Source: Acanthaster planci (Eukaryota > Echinodermata > Asteroidea > Valvatida > Acanthasteridae). From it: a DNA stretch of 64,000 bases. The translations under genes and the position numbers were made by a program. The notes beneath the pieces were generated by a model. It did not search any database, was not told the origin of the DNA, and saw only the letters and a program-made list of their open reading frames with translations. The stretch spans positions 618,013-682,012 of the forward strand of contig NW_019091439.1 of the NCBI RefSeq assembly GCF_001949145.1. Reading direction: 5' to 3'. Positions 28,101-36,429 of the stretch are shown here, one piece after another; position 1 is the stretch's first letter, and each line of letters starts with the position of its first letter.

Positions 28101-31100
28101 GCAGTAAGCCAGCTAGTGCCACAGTCAGCAAATACTCTTCACCGGTAGCTAAGCATGACAGCAGGAAAATTGCTGCAATCATGGAGAGGAAAACAGCCTC
28201 CAGACCACAGGTTAGTAAAATGCCATCAATTGTCTAGACTAGGCTAGACATCCATGCAAGGCATCATTTTACAATTCCAAACGTGCATGCATTTGTAACA
28301 CTTACCTGTGCCACATGACACATGTTGTATATGACCCATTCAACACGTAGTTCATGTGACCCTTATTCATAATTTTGATATTGTAGCATTTTCTAAACAC
28401 TCTGTTTAACTACTCGTTTGTCTTGTCTTCAGTTAATTATCACTCCACAGTTGTTAATGTAACTTCAAGAACTTTTATTCTCAGACTGCATGTATTTAAT
28501 TCGTTACTCATAATTGTAAGACCAAGTTAGTTTTTACTTTTCAAGATCAATTTTACTGCCACTCAACTAGTCAGTCAAGTCATCCCTCAGTCCTCAGAAA
28601 TATAGCAGTCATAGTAGTAAGTTCTTACAGCATTTCTACTTACGTGCAGTTCCATTGCAACCTAATCAGTCATTGTCGTTGAATATAGTCACAGTTAATT
28701 AACACAGTGTTCAAAGTTTGTGTTGACTGCGTTCACGACAAAAATTGCTGACTCATTAGAAATTGGGGAACTACCATAATCTTTCATCTTTTCTGTGGTC
28801 AGTCAAATGGGGGACAATATGTTTTCTGTAATTTTTTTCCCCTGCTTTAGAAACAGTCTCCTGCACCACCAGTTCCTGTTGCCAAGAAAGTTTACGCAAC
28901 CAAAAGGCAAAGCACAAATAGCATCACCCCTGCGTCTAACACAAGGAATGAAGTAATGACCAAGTGCATTTGTATTTGTCATTTGTAAATCAGTGGTGTG
29001 GTATTGGGCAGTATTTGACAAAGTTGCCTTATGCGTCTTATGTGGTATTTTTGTTATGCAGTGTTCGAACTTGAAATGCTTTGTAGGCTTTTAAGTGGAG
29101 TGAGTTTGGGATGGAAAACGAACACTAACCAAAAGGCCTCTTTTCTGATTTAGTCAGTGTCGGCAGTTCATGATACTTTGCAAGATTTTCACTTGTCCTC
29201 ATAAGGGGTGTCACAAATGCTTTCATTAGTAACAGTGAGAGAAAAAAGGAGTTTTTTTGTTACAGTTCATGTATGACTTGGTTGCGCCTCACATTGAGGG
29301 ACTTGAGAAGACTTGTGCTTATGTATGAATTACAATTTTGAATCCAGTATTTTGAATCCTATGTAATCCTGTTTGGGCAGTTCTTCAGCACTACTCTGCA
29401 TGCTTCTGTGTGATACACATAGTAGGCCTATATATGTTTTTTTCTAGTATCTGGTTCTCTTTTGAAAACGTGGTGCAAATACAAAAGCCCCTACCGTAGA
29501 ACAGATTTCTATAATCACTTCTATTTAGCACATGAAAGTGGAAGTCTTTAGTGATGATTTTGAGTTGCACATACAAACTCTTTTACAAACTTTGCTGAAC
29601 TCTTGCAATGCCACACTCTTAGACTATTCAACATTTTTATAAAAGTAAATGACCTGTGACCTTGTAAGTAATTAGTGGCACTCGCTTTCATACCAGGAGA
29701 AACCACCTGAACCAGCCAAAAAGCGGAGGCTAACTGAACGTTCTCAAATCTCAACGGACGAAGAGATGGATGTCAGCAAGGAAGAAGACAGCTCAGATTC
29801 AACCAGTTTGGGCAGCGATACGCAGCTGGAGATTGAAAGTAAGAGGCAGATAATAAGCCATAGTGAATTTTGTCTGTTTGGGGTTTTTGGAGGGTCGAAA
29901 TTGTGAAAATTTCTTTTTGTAACCTTTCATTCATGAGAAGGGATAAATTGTTGGGCTTTTTGCGTGCTTTTTGGTGGGAAGGGAAGTGAAACAGTCCCAA
30001 ACAGTTCCTTTTATCATACTTTTTCAAAAGCCAAAACAAATTTGTTTACTCTTTACTCGGGGTTTACATGTACTGCATTCTCCTCCCCCCCGGATCTTTT
30101 TATGGGCATGGTTGGGTTGGATATTATACCAAGCCACAAGATCTTTGCACCTTACTTTGTATCAATCCAAAATGTAAATGAGATAATTAGAGTAGAGGGA
30201 ATGATCTGATAGTCATGCTGAAATGTCATGGAAAGAACTGTATAAGTGGGAAACTGTGATGAAGAATGGAACCCCTCAGGTTCTTAGTGTTTTTGTTGTC
30301 ACCACGCAGCCCAAAACTTGGTGGGAATCACACTTGCCTATAGATACAGCAAGTCAATTGTTACAACCCTCTGAATATGTAAGTTCTAATGACAACTTGA
30401 CGTGTCACTCCACAACTAGGTGTTGGTAAACGAGTTGAAGCCCGTGTGGATAACAAGTGGTACAGCGGCAAAGTTGTCAAGGTCTTTCTGAAACAAGATG
30501 GTGCTGTGAGGTGGAAGATCAAGTTTGATCAGCATCCAAAGGACAAATATGATAAAAGGTATCACAATAGCTACAGTGTATGGTATCTTCTATTGAAATT
30601 GAAGTTCTGTACAAATAGTCTGTAAGTAATAGTTGATAGCATGAATTGTTTTTTCCAAGTAGCATATTTTTGTTTCAGTTTGTTTTGTTTTTTGAGGGGT
30701 TGGATATTGGGATGTCTTTTACAGTTGGATTCATGAACATCATAGGTGGACAAAGACCCTGAGAAGTGAATGGGGGGGGGTAGTGGAAGATTGAAAAGAG
30801 AGACGGGATGAAGACCACCAGTTTGCATATTTGCTTGAAAATACCTGTTTTCTTCCAAAAAGTCATCTGCCATTAGTAGTGTGTCAGTTTGCTGGTGGAA
30901 AAAACCTGGCAATGCCCAGTCCTCCTTTTAAAATCTTTCCCCAAATTAGTTACGACAAGAACAGTGAGGATATCAGGGAGATCCAAGACCCTCCTGCCCT
31001 AGCTGAAGACAACCAGCCAGAACCGCTGGAGGTGGCCCCAGTGGATATACCTCCCGAGCCTGAAGCCACCCCCTCCCCCCTTCACGAACCTGCCGTCCAG

Positions 31101-33748
31101 AAGGTGACACCCACTGCAGCGGCCCCGCCCACAGCTGCTATGTCGCCACAGGCCGTGGCCCCACCGAACACCCCCAAGACAACGACAACCACCACACCCA
31201 AGGCGACCGTGCCACCCAGCATGGCTGCAGTCGCACCCAGTGCTGACACTGACGAAGTGGAGGAAAGTGTGATGAAGGAAGAGAGACTTGCTCAGGGCTT
31301 CAGGTTTGTTTTGTGTCCATACATTCAAAACTAGCTGGAGCTCTTCAATGATTCTTCTAGCTTTTCCTGGAGTCCAAAAAGAATGCTGTGCCACTGAATA
31401 AGTAGTTAATGAGGGATGGCAAACAGATGAACCACAGACAAATCCAAGACTTATTAAATGAGTGGAATAAATTTATTGAAATTGAAATAACTAAGATTGT
31501 TGCACTTATGCAGTAAAACGTTAAGACCCAAGAATGCAGTAACCTGTAACCTAACTTGTCATGTTTAGACCTCTGATGGACCTACAGGCTATTACTTCAC
31601 ACTATCTAGAAATCTCCCCAAGACGTCGGAATATTATCAATGGATTTGGGTTTTACTTGTTACTACGTGACCCTCAAAAGGAAGGCCCATGTGACATCAT
31701 TTTATGGGTTGAGTTGTCAGCCAACTTAACAGTGACAGTTTTTAGAAATAAGATTACGCATCCCAAATGTCAAAGTTAATAACAATTCTAGTTTCTATTT
31801 TTCAGAATAATCAAGCGTGGGAAATGACCTTTATTATTGCATTTATGCTTGTAAGCTGATATATATCCAGTGTGAAGACTACTTCATAAACTTTAGTCTT
31901 GTAAACTTAGCCTTTTAAATAATATGTCTGCATCATTACGCTGGAAGGCAATGAAGTTGTGAAAGCATTTCTCAGGAAGTTCTGGCGATGGTTCGTTCCC
32001 ATGTGCTTCAATTTTCTGGTACTGCATGAATGAGCTTTTCATGTACCAATCCTTTCTTTGTTTTGCCAGGAAATGCCTGCGTTACTTCTTGCCGCCACTT
32101 TGGCCAATGAACAAAGAGATGATCAATAACCTTAGCATGGAGGAGCTTAGCGATTTTCCACTGGACGACTTCTTTGATCAGTATGAAAAGGGACTCAGAA
32201 ATGTAAGTAATTGTTAGGGGAAAAATTCTGTTGGAATTGCAGGCATTCCTGAACTAAGCGCATTATCAAATATGAAATTTTGCTTTTGTATTAGATGCTG
32301 ATATATTTCAATATGAAAAGTGTATTTTCGTCTCGAGTTAAATTTCATGGTCAATACCAACACCCAAGAGAAGCTATGTGACGTTCAAATTATACCTTTA
32401 TACAGCTTGTTGGAGGTTTCCAGGCAGAGGCAGCTGAAAAGGCCAGAGAGACGGAAGCTACCAAAATCAAACTTGGAGAATTGAGGAAGCTAATTGCGCA
32501 ATTGCTCAGATCAATCAATGATGTAAGTTAACTGTTCTGTTTCAAGCTTTCACCCATTTCTTTTTACGATAGTGTCAAAAATGAAACGTTCAAGTGAAAT
32601 TTCACTGCCATGTATTTCCATAATGAACTTACCCGAAGGCCATCTGGTTTTAATCCAAAGCAAGAGTAACCCTCAAAATGCTCGAGGATTATGCGATTAA
32701 ATTTGGGTAAAGTTTCTTACCAAAGAAAAGGATTGTTTGAATATTTTGAGCCCAGTTCCATTGTCAGGGTCTGTCCTGACATATGATCTAAGGATAAATT
32801 GCATGTCCGTGCAAAGAGTCTATGCTTAGCACGTTCACGTCTCATAAGACATTCTCAGAATCTCAGTGCTACATCAGACAAATCCTGTCAGCTGCTCGAG
32901 AGGCAATCCTAGATCTGTGAAATCTGAATATAGATGACTAAATACATTTAGACAGCTGAAACAAGTGGCAAGGATGATAGTTGAAAAATCTTCACTTTGA
33001 TCTGAAACTTCAGTGAAGAAAAAAAAAGTAGCTGAGCCACTCGGCAGAAAATTCTACAGAAGGCCTGATATTATTTAAATACAACCTACAGGCTTTTAAT
33101 ATCTTAGCCAATATCTTCATATTTACATCAACCAGCTTTATACCTCAATTGACTTTTTGGAACCGTCTCTTGTATGATCAGTGTATCCTCTGTTGTGTGT
33201 GTACATCGAGCAAGGGAAATACATGAAAGGATTTGAAGTCATAATTATTCAAACGTTCTGATTATGGTTCTTGCAATTTCCTATTCACAAGCTGGCTGTC
33301 TTGAATTGAAAGCAAGATAGTCTCTATATATTTTTTAAAATTTAACACGTTTTGGAACAGATGATGCACGAGGGACAAATGCGAGATTACCATCTTCTTG
33401 CTTTGATGGGTAATTCTAAATTACGGATGAAAAGTCATGTCTCCTCTATTGTCCGTATGAAAAACATTTGATAAAGTGAGGCGCACCTGTAATTATATCA
33501 ACGTAGTTTGGCTCCTCCACATTTTAAAATGTTTCAATCAATGAAGGGGATTCGGGGAGCAGGATTCAAATGACTATCTCATGACTAAAGCACATTGAAG
33601 AAGTATAAAGATGGCTTGTTCAATTTCATAAATGCTGAACTACTTTTAAAATCTGTTTTGGCAGGAGATAGTGGTAAGTGATACTGCTGGGGAGGAGGTT
33701 GACGTCATGCTTGCAGCATGTGTCAAGCAGGCCATGCAAGACGAGTAA
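1081..33748 (+). CDS. MORC2: MORC2-type GHKL ATPase / CW zinc-finger chromatin protein (27 coding exons, complete)
   Basis: Join: 1081-1142, 4928-4981, 5264-5298, 9978-10046, 13729-13819, 14025-14208, 14756-14849, 15544-15670, 16067-16195, 17113-17192, 20126-20208, 20641-20867, 21094-21248, 21814-21942, 24004-24109, 24981-25074, 25596-25634, 25975-26055, 27393-27464, 28019-28210, 28851-28952, 29697-29838, 30420-30558, 30950-31303, 32070-32202, 32406-32522, 33665-33748. The phases chain without a break to 3174 nt and 1057 residues; human MORC2 is about 1032. Seen: GHKL motif I ELLDNAR (E33, N37), motif II DDGSGMD (66-72), [10 protein letters not shown] (96-105), coiled coil about 290-370, CW finger cysteines C506/C509/C532/C543, basic signal KKRR (743-746), chromo/tudor-like domain from 783, and a conserved LPP motif near 953. 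Known of the family: MORC proteins are nuclear ATPases that dimerise on ATP and compact or silence chromatin; vertebrate MORC2 works with the HUSH complex. Inferred: the same nuclear role here. MORC3/MORC4 are less likely because the region after the CW finger matches MORC2. Confidence 0.93.
3324..3515 (+). mobile_element. MITE family A, copy 1 (about 192 bp, 47-bp terminal inverted repeats)
   Basis: The left end ACTAAAGACACTGTTGCTAT and the right end read in reverse, ACTAAAACCACTGTTGCTAT, begin near-perfect inverted repeats of about 47 bp that continue through CCTCGTGATNCGGGGCAAGC. The core includes CATCTCTGGAATGGACTGG. There is no coding capacity. A second copy lies inverted at 41498-41671. 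It is a non-autonomous DNA transposon; the parent superfamily is not identified. Confidence 0.75.
3540..3606 (+). repeat. Dispersed repeat B, copy 1
   Basis: The stretch contains CTCAGTGTACCAGATTTGG followed by AACTCGCAAAAGGCTTATT. It recurs in reverse complement at 40571-40625. It sits 25 bp after MITE A, and both modules recur together in the second locus. Confidence 0.55.
4928..4981 (+). CDS. MORC2: MORC2-like exon 2 (residues 21-38, GHKL motif I)
   Basis: It encodes [17 protein letters not shown] and a split Arg. E33 is the expected general base and N37 the Mg-binding Asn of the GHKL fold. The acceptor is ctcacag and the donor gtgaac. Confidence 0.93.
5264..5298 (+). CDS. MORC2: MORC2-like exon 3 (35 nt, residues 39-50)
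   Basis: A small exon encoding [12 protein letters not shown], the helix and strand after motif I. It runs from ataaag to gtaagt and enters and leaves in matching phases. Confidence 0.88.
5299..9977 (+). other. Intron 3
   Basis: A 4.7-kb intron with no recognised gene. It carries one dispersed repeat (8730-9190) that has a second copy at 50750-51240. A fragment near 7095 resembles the common 'agtggcgtggtcaaggggg' repeat tail. Confidence 0.75.
8730..9190 (+). repeat. Dispersed repeat C, copy 1
   Basis: Diverged direct repeat of 50750-51240. Shared landmarks in the same order are TTCATGAGCAxAxCTxTGAT, AATCCTTTTCxCAGAAATGT and GCxCCCTCACTTGTCxAG. No coding potential. Family unknown. Confidence 0.6.
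9978..10046 (+). CDS. MORC2: MORC2-like exon 4 (residues 51-73, motif II)
   Basis: It encodes [26 protein letters not shown] is the GHKL N2 motif that contacts the adenine. Acceptor ttgtag, donor gtagcg. Confidence 0.92.
11340..11763 (+). mobile_element. Tc1/mariner-like MITE (424 bp) with TA target duplication
   Basis: The ends are CAGTCATTTTCAAAAGTTTA and, on the other strand, CAGTCATTTGCCGAAGTTTA, followed on both sides by (A)GACCAC. The element is flanked by TA at 11338-11339 and 11764-11765. TA duplication and the CAGT terminus fit the Tc1/mariner superfamily. There is no transposase frame, so it is non-autonomous. Confidence 0.78.
12117..12811. other. Assembly gap (695 N)
   Basis: Unknown bases inside intron 4. 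One bp after the gap a self-complementary element region begins, so repeats probably broke the assembly. The flanking exons 4 and 5 join in phase, so no coding exon need be missing. Confidence 0.98.
12823..13000 (+). mobile_element. Foldback MITE family D (178 bp)
   Basis: The left arm begins CAATGCGGGCGATTCATAAT and the right arm, read in reverse, CAATACGGGCGGTTCACAAT. The arms stay complementary for about 80 bp, through the ATGCGCGAxATCTGTCGA segment. Nearly the whole element can fold into one hairpin. A solo end of the same family is at 48048-48082. Confidence 0.78.
13729..13819 (+). CDS. MORC2: MORC2-like exon 5 (residues 74-103)
   Basis: It encodes IQFGKSTKR and GQYGNGLK, the ATP-lid and G2 region of the GHKL fold. 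S85 aligns by a two-residue offset with human Ser87, a known disease position. Acceptor tcttgcag, donor gtaagt. Confidence 0.93.
14025..14208 (+). CDS. MORC2: MORC2-like exon 6 (residues 104-165)
   Basis: It encodes [15 protein letters not shown], then [12 protein letters not shown] and [10 protein letters not shown], the central sheet of the ATPase. It starts after ctattcag and ends before gtatgc in phase 0. Confidence 0.93.
14756..14849 (+). CDS. MORC2: MORC2-like exon 7 (residues 166-196)
   Basis: It encodes [19 protein letters not shown] and GDS, which joins to GTLVII in the next exon. Acceptor gtcacag, donor gtaagt. Confidence 0.92.
15544..15670 (+). CDS. MORC2: MORC2-like exon 8 (residues 197-238)
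   Basis: It encodes [20 protein letters not shown], the start of the transducer-like half. The acceptor ttaaaag has a weak pyrimidine tract, but phase and homology fix it. Donor gtagaa. Confidence 0.9.
16067..16195 (+). CDS. MORC2: MORC2-like exon 9 (residues 239-281)
   Basis: It encodes [20 protein letters not shown] and GHKVHTRRL, the transducer-like domain. Acceptor acttccag, donor gtgagt. Confidence 0.92.
17113..17192 (+). CDS. MORC2: MORC2-like exon 10 (residues 282-308)
   Basis: It encodes [20 protein letters not shown], the end of the ATPase module and entry to coiled coil 1. Acceptor caccaag, donor gtgagt. Confidence 0.9.
17193..20125 (+). other. Intron 10
   Basis: A 2.9-kb intron. 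Positions 17535-17760 carry a 'GCCTGGTTTCCATATCGACG' type dispersed sequence, and 19118-19268 a CAAGTC-rich repeat. No exon is recognised. Confidence 0.75.
19118..19268 (-). repeat. CAAGTC/GACTTG-rich repeat, copy 1
   Basis: It is built from AAGTCCAAGTCAAGTCACAA-like units and ends near a TTGACTCGAGTC palindrome. The same family lies in the opposite sense at 54292-54745 and, degraded, at 62385-62515. Confidence 0.7.
20126..20208 (+). CDS. MORC2: MORC2-like exon 11 (residues 309-336, coiled coil)
   Basis: It encodes [17 protein letters not shown], a charged heptad-like helix matching coiled coil 1 of MORC2. The donor is gttggt, weaker than its neighbours, chosen because it keeps phase 0. Confidence 0.88.
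20641..20867 (+). CDS. MORC2: MORC2-like exon 12 (residues 337-411)
   Basis: It completes the coiled coil ([16 protein letters not shown]) and returns to the transducer fold with [20 protein letters not shown] and [11 protein letters not shown]. Acceptor atacag, donor gtaagt. Confidence 0.93.
21094..21248 (+). CDS. MORC2: MORC2-like exon 13 (residues 412-463)
   Basis: It encodes [20 protein letters not shown] and [20 protein letters not shown], among the most conserved parts of the family. Donor gtgtgt. Confidence 0.94.
21814..21942 (+). CDS. MORC2: MORC2-like exon 14 (residues 464-506)
   Basis: It encodes [20 protein letters not shown], then TSVLVQC. C506 is the first CW zinc ligand. Residue 503 is Leu where other CW domains carry the cage Trp. 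Donor gtaggt. Confidence 0.92.
21943..24003 (+). other. Intron 14
   Basis: A 2.1-kb intron. Positions 22080-22910 are conspicuously T/G-rich on this strand and could be an old inserted repeat. I found no family signature in it. Confidence 0.6.
24004..24109 (+). CDS. MORC2: MORC2-like exon 15 (residues 507-541, CW zinc finger)
   Basis: It encodes [11 protein letters not shown] and [13 protein letters not shown]509 and C532 are zinc ligands; W512 and W530 are the structural tryptophans of the CW fold. Acceptor cataag, donor gtctaa. Confidence 0.92.
24981..25074 (+). CDS. MORC2: MORC2-like exon 16 (residues 542-573)
   Basis: It opens with a split Arg and C543, the fourth CW zinc ligand, then [18 protein letters not shown] and a Lys/Glu-rich helix. 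Acceptor cttcag, donor gtttga, phase 0. Confidence 0.9.
25596..25634 (+). CDS. MORC2: MORC2-like exon 17 (39-nt small exon, residues 574-586)
   Basis: It encodes [13 protein letters not shown], continuing the charged helix after the CW finger. Symmetric phase 0/0, between atcag and gtgaga. Confidence 0.82.
25975..26055 (+). CDS. MORC2: MORC2-like exon 18 (residues 587-613)
   Basis: It encodes [20 protein letters not shown], an acidic then basic linker. It is open through the whole 81 nt, flanked by ctctag and gtgagg, and symmetric phase 0/0. I know no clear counterpart in vertebrate MORC2, so confidence is lower. Confidence 0.7.
26056..27392 (+). other. Intron 18
   Basis: A 1.3-kb intron. 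No exon, RNA gene or repeat family is recognised in it. Confidence 0.6.
27393..27464 (+). CDS. MORC2: MORC2-like exon 19 (residues 614-637)
   Basis: It encodes [20 protein letters not shown], a Pro/Ser/Thr-rich linker. Acceptor ccctgcag, donor gtgcgt, symmetric phase 0/0. Confidence 0.82.
28019..28210 (+). CDS. MORC2: MORC2-like exon 20 (residues 638-701)
   Basis: A low-complexity Ser/Thr/Pro/Gln/Lys-rich linker with repeated KxAxPV patterns. It runs from gaacag to gttagt and is symmetric phase 0/0. It resembles the disordered middle of MORC2 in composition only. Confidence 0.85.
28851..28952 (+). CDS. MORC2: MORC2-like exon 21 (residues 702-735)
   Basis: It encodes [20 protein letters not shown] and further Ser/Thr linker. 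Acceptor gctttag, donor gtaatg, symmetric phase 0/0. Confidence 0.82.
29697..29838 (+). CDS. MORC2: MORC2-like exon 22 (residues 736-782, nuclear signal and acidic stretch)
   Basis: [15 protein letters not shown] carries a monopartite basic signal (743-746). A Ser/Asp/Glu-rich stretch, [17 protein letters not shown], follows. The order basic signal, acidic stretch, chromo-like domain matches vertebrate MORC2. Donor gtaaga. Confidence 0.9.
30420..30558 (+). CDS. MORC2: MORC2-like exon 23 (residues 783-828, chromo/tudor-like domain)
   Basis: It encodes [20 protein letters not shown] and [11 protein letters not shown]. The W-Y-x-G-x-V core is typical of small beta-barrels, and its place matches the MORC2 chromo-like domain. 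Donor gtatca. Confidence 0.91.
30950..31303 (+). CDS. MORC2: MORC2-like exon 24 (354 nt, residues 829-946)
   Basis: The largest coding exon. It encodes a Pro/Ala/Thr-rich disordered region, including a run of six Thr, after an acidic start ([11 protein letters not shown]). Acceptor aaattag, donor gtttgt. A longer open frame begins upstream at 30831, but the splice site fixes the exon start. Confidence 0.87.
32070..32202 (+). CDS. MORC2: MORC2-like exon 25 (residues 947-991)
   Basis: It encodes [20 protein letters not shown] and [19 protein letters not shown], which closely follow the conserved C-terminal MORC2 block. Acceptor ttgccag, donor gtaagt. Confidence 0.93.
32406..32522 (+). CDS. MORC2: MORC2-like exon 26 (residues 992-1030, C-terminal coiled coil)
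   Basis: It encodes [20 protein letters not shown] and a continuing helix, the C-terminal coiled-coil position of MORC2. Acceptor atacag, donor gtaagt. Confidence 0.9.
32523..33664 (+). other. Intron 26
   Basis: A 1.1-kb last intron. No additional exon or repeat family is recognised. Confidence 0.65.
33665..33748 (+). CDS. MORC2: MORC2-like exon 27 (terminal exon, residues 1031-1057)
   Basis: It encodes [20 protein letters not shown] and KQAMQDE, then TAA. It resembles the acidic tail of MORC2 (a D/E-rich helix before the stop). Acceptor ttggcag. Confidence 0.88.
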   Translation, partial: EIVVSDTAGEEVDVMLAACVKQAMQDE

Positions 33749-35940
33749 TCCTCTCCAAATTGGGAGCAGGTGGTGAAATATTGATTGCTGTTGTGCTGTG
33801 AAGTTGCCAACTGCGATATGGAAATCCAAGACTTCAGGGTCACTGTTTCAGTGGATGTAACTTCACTTCAGTACAGACGCGTGTAAAGCAAATAACCCAT
33901 GCTTGCCCTTTGAAGTGCCAGCAAAGGATAAAGAAGTTGAGACAAAGTAATGTTCCTGCTGCATGGTGATCACCAGGTTGCATATTAACTGTAAATGCTA
34001 TGGAACGTCAGGGTGTGAGTTTGTTCACCTAGGAGGGGCAAACCTTTGGGCAAGTTCCCTAGGTCACATCCAGAGCACCACGTAAGAGTCAACTCATGAC
34101 ATTCTCTATCTGTTAAGGTGTGGTATTACTGTGCTGCTTTTGAGCATCCTGTTTGCCAAAGTGGTGTGTTGGCTGTTGGTGTTGGCCAGACATTGTTGCA
34201 ATCATGTTTCCCTCTCATTCGACGTTTCTATTTTGGGTGGGAAATCGTGTCCAAATGTTTTTTTGCAGAGAGATGTTCTTTGCTTGTCTGTGAGGTTTTG
34301 TCAGATTCGTCTTCTTGCTTGAGGAAATATTTTATTTTGTTAAAGCTGGTTTTTTACATTCTTGCTGATAAAACTATTTGCCCACCACCAAGGCAAAATG
34401 TTCACTTATGTTGGCAGTTCTTGCTGTACAACATTGTTATTTTTACATTGTGACTTGTGTATTTCTTCAGTGGAAACATGCAATTCACAAACTTCTTCCA
34501 AAGTTTGCGAAACTATCGAGCGTTTTGCGAGCCAGTGAAGTGGTATCCAAGACGGTGTTAGATGCGACCAAAGTTTGTGGATAACAAATGTGAAGCAGTT
34601 CTCTGACGACTGAAACTCTCGTTTCAATCAGCTGGAATGGAATGTTTGGAAAGAATTTAAGGTTTCTTGACAAACTGTTCGAAAGGAATTCCAATCACAG
34701 CTGCATTCACATATCCCAAGATTACTAATTTCAAGGAACCTAATTACTTTATCTGCACCTATGCCGGAAAAGAAATCCTACAGACTAGAATCATGTCTAC
34801 ACAATTGTTGAGCAAAAACAGCTGTTATGAAGGATATCTGTTTGTTGTCGTTCCTCGTTGAGATAGTTATTTAGCAGAATTTGTCCTACCCGTGAAATAC
34901 ACTGTCCCCATAGTCTCATGTTTCACTTGTTTGGAATGCCAAGGCATAAAGTACATGTAGTTCTCTCTGTGTGTTTCACGAACACTTTAATTAGCTTTTC
35001 AAAGCAAAAATAATCATGTAGATGTAGAATTCCGTTACTCAGTAGTTGTTCAATTGTTCAGACGAACTGTTGTCTGTCCCTGGATGTAGTCTGTTGTGGT
35101 GTTTCTGAACTGATACAACGCCATTCCTGTTTCTGGTGCTGTTGCACTAAACGTATGTTTTGGTTATTCAAGTCAAGCAATACCGCAATGGTCCAGTACA
35201 AATCCAGTGCTTCATTACTCTTCGATGTTATACAGAGCAATAGCCATCGGTGAGCTGAATCAGTTTTAGATTTTGATCAGAATTCTTCTCCATATGGAAT
35301 CGTTACATTCCATTTTCATACATGCTGATTTGTCCATTGCTACAAGTTTAGTTTTTTCCAGTACGTTTCTGCCACACTGATCTTTTTTTATCATGTAAGG
35401 TAATAGTAACCGTAAACTTCGAGTGTCAGAAATCTCTCCGGAGATGCAAGTTTAAGGTCAAAGTCCGTATTTTATTTTTATACCTGTTTTCTATTTATTC
35501 GAATGTTTTGGTCACATTTTGTATGATTGATTTGTAACATTACTTAGCCTCTTACTTAAAGCCTGCCGGCGTTGCTACAACAAAATCCGTTTGTTCATCG
35601 TTTACTCTTTAGCAGAGGGTCTACTCTGTGTACGTGAAGGCCAGTATATCGGACGAATCCGTGCATGTCGTTCACCCTATAGCAGTGAACCTGTGGACCT
35701 GGCCCACGGTAGCTGTTGTTTGAAGAAGGCATCCCCAAAATGCCTCGAGTGCACAGTGATCGCGTACCCGGATCAGTATTACGCAGTCGTTTCGTTAAAA
35801 AAAACAAATGTGATCCTGAAAACTGTCGAAGAGCCTCGATTTTTAGCCTTTATAAAGATATAGTCGTTCGTAACTACATGTAGTTTGTGCTGAAGTTTGC
35901 ACTGTAATTATTGTAAATAAACCAGATTTGTATGACCGTC
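33749..35940 (+). other. Probable 3' UTR of the MORC2-like gene
   Basis: No recognised coding sequence follows the stop. The first clear AATAAA lies at 35916-35921, giving a 3' UTR near 2.2 kb. Earlier termination with a variant signal cannot be excluded. Short open frames here look like chance. Confidence 0.55.
35916..35921 (+). terminator. Polyadenylation signal AATAAA
   Basis: A canonical hexamer (tgtAATAAAcc) on the gene strand about 2.17 kb after the stop codon. It is the best candidate for the transcript end. Confidence 0.5.
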
Positions 35941-36278
35941 TTAAAGAAGTGTTATGGGATTATCTAACCGAGTTTCAAATGCGTGAGATGGTGGGCGGCA
36001 CAAGCATAAAACGCCTCACCAACATATAAAACGACAACGAAATTTAAACAACTCAAACGGGATCTTTACTTCCATCTTCCAACTGAAATTTTATAATTAA
36101 ACTTAACGGTGACTACAAAACATTAAGTACATGGAACCCCCGAGCCATCTGGCGTCACGCTGAGGGACATAGACATTGGAGGCTCAGAGTCCAGTCTTTT
36201 ATAATATCCAATCCAGAAAGTGTTATATAACAAAACTATTGAAAGAGCAAAAGAATTAAACAACAAAAGGATTAGGGT

Positions 36279-36338
36279 ACTCGCCCGGCCCAGGAATGGA
36301 ATGCGGGCACTCGTCCGACCCAGAAAGGGAATGTGGGC
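36279..36338. repeat. Two-unit tandem repeat (about 30 bp)
   Basis: Two imperfect units of ACTCGxCCGxCCCAGxAAxG followed by GAATGxGGGC. No function is evident. Confidence 0.6.
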
Positions 36339-36429
36339 CTTTGTCGTAACAGTAGCTTCCGGCGATTCAATTTCTCCGATTTTTTCCAGCGTCATGCAGT
36401 TCGTAGTTTCTATCCATAATAATGAGATT

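Noticed and set aside
30831-30949. Upstream extension of the exon 24 open frame
   Set aside because: The in-phase acceptor at 30948-30949 joins exon 23 correctly; the preceding residues do not match the family.
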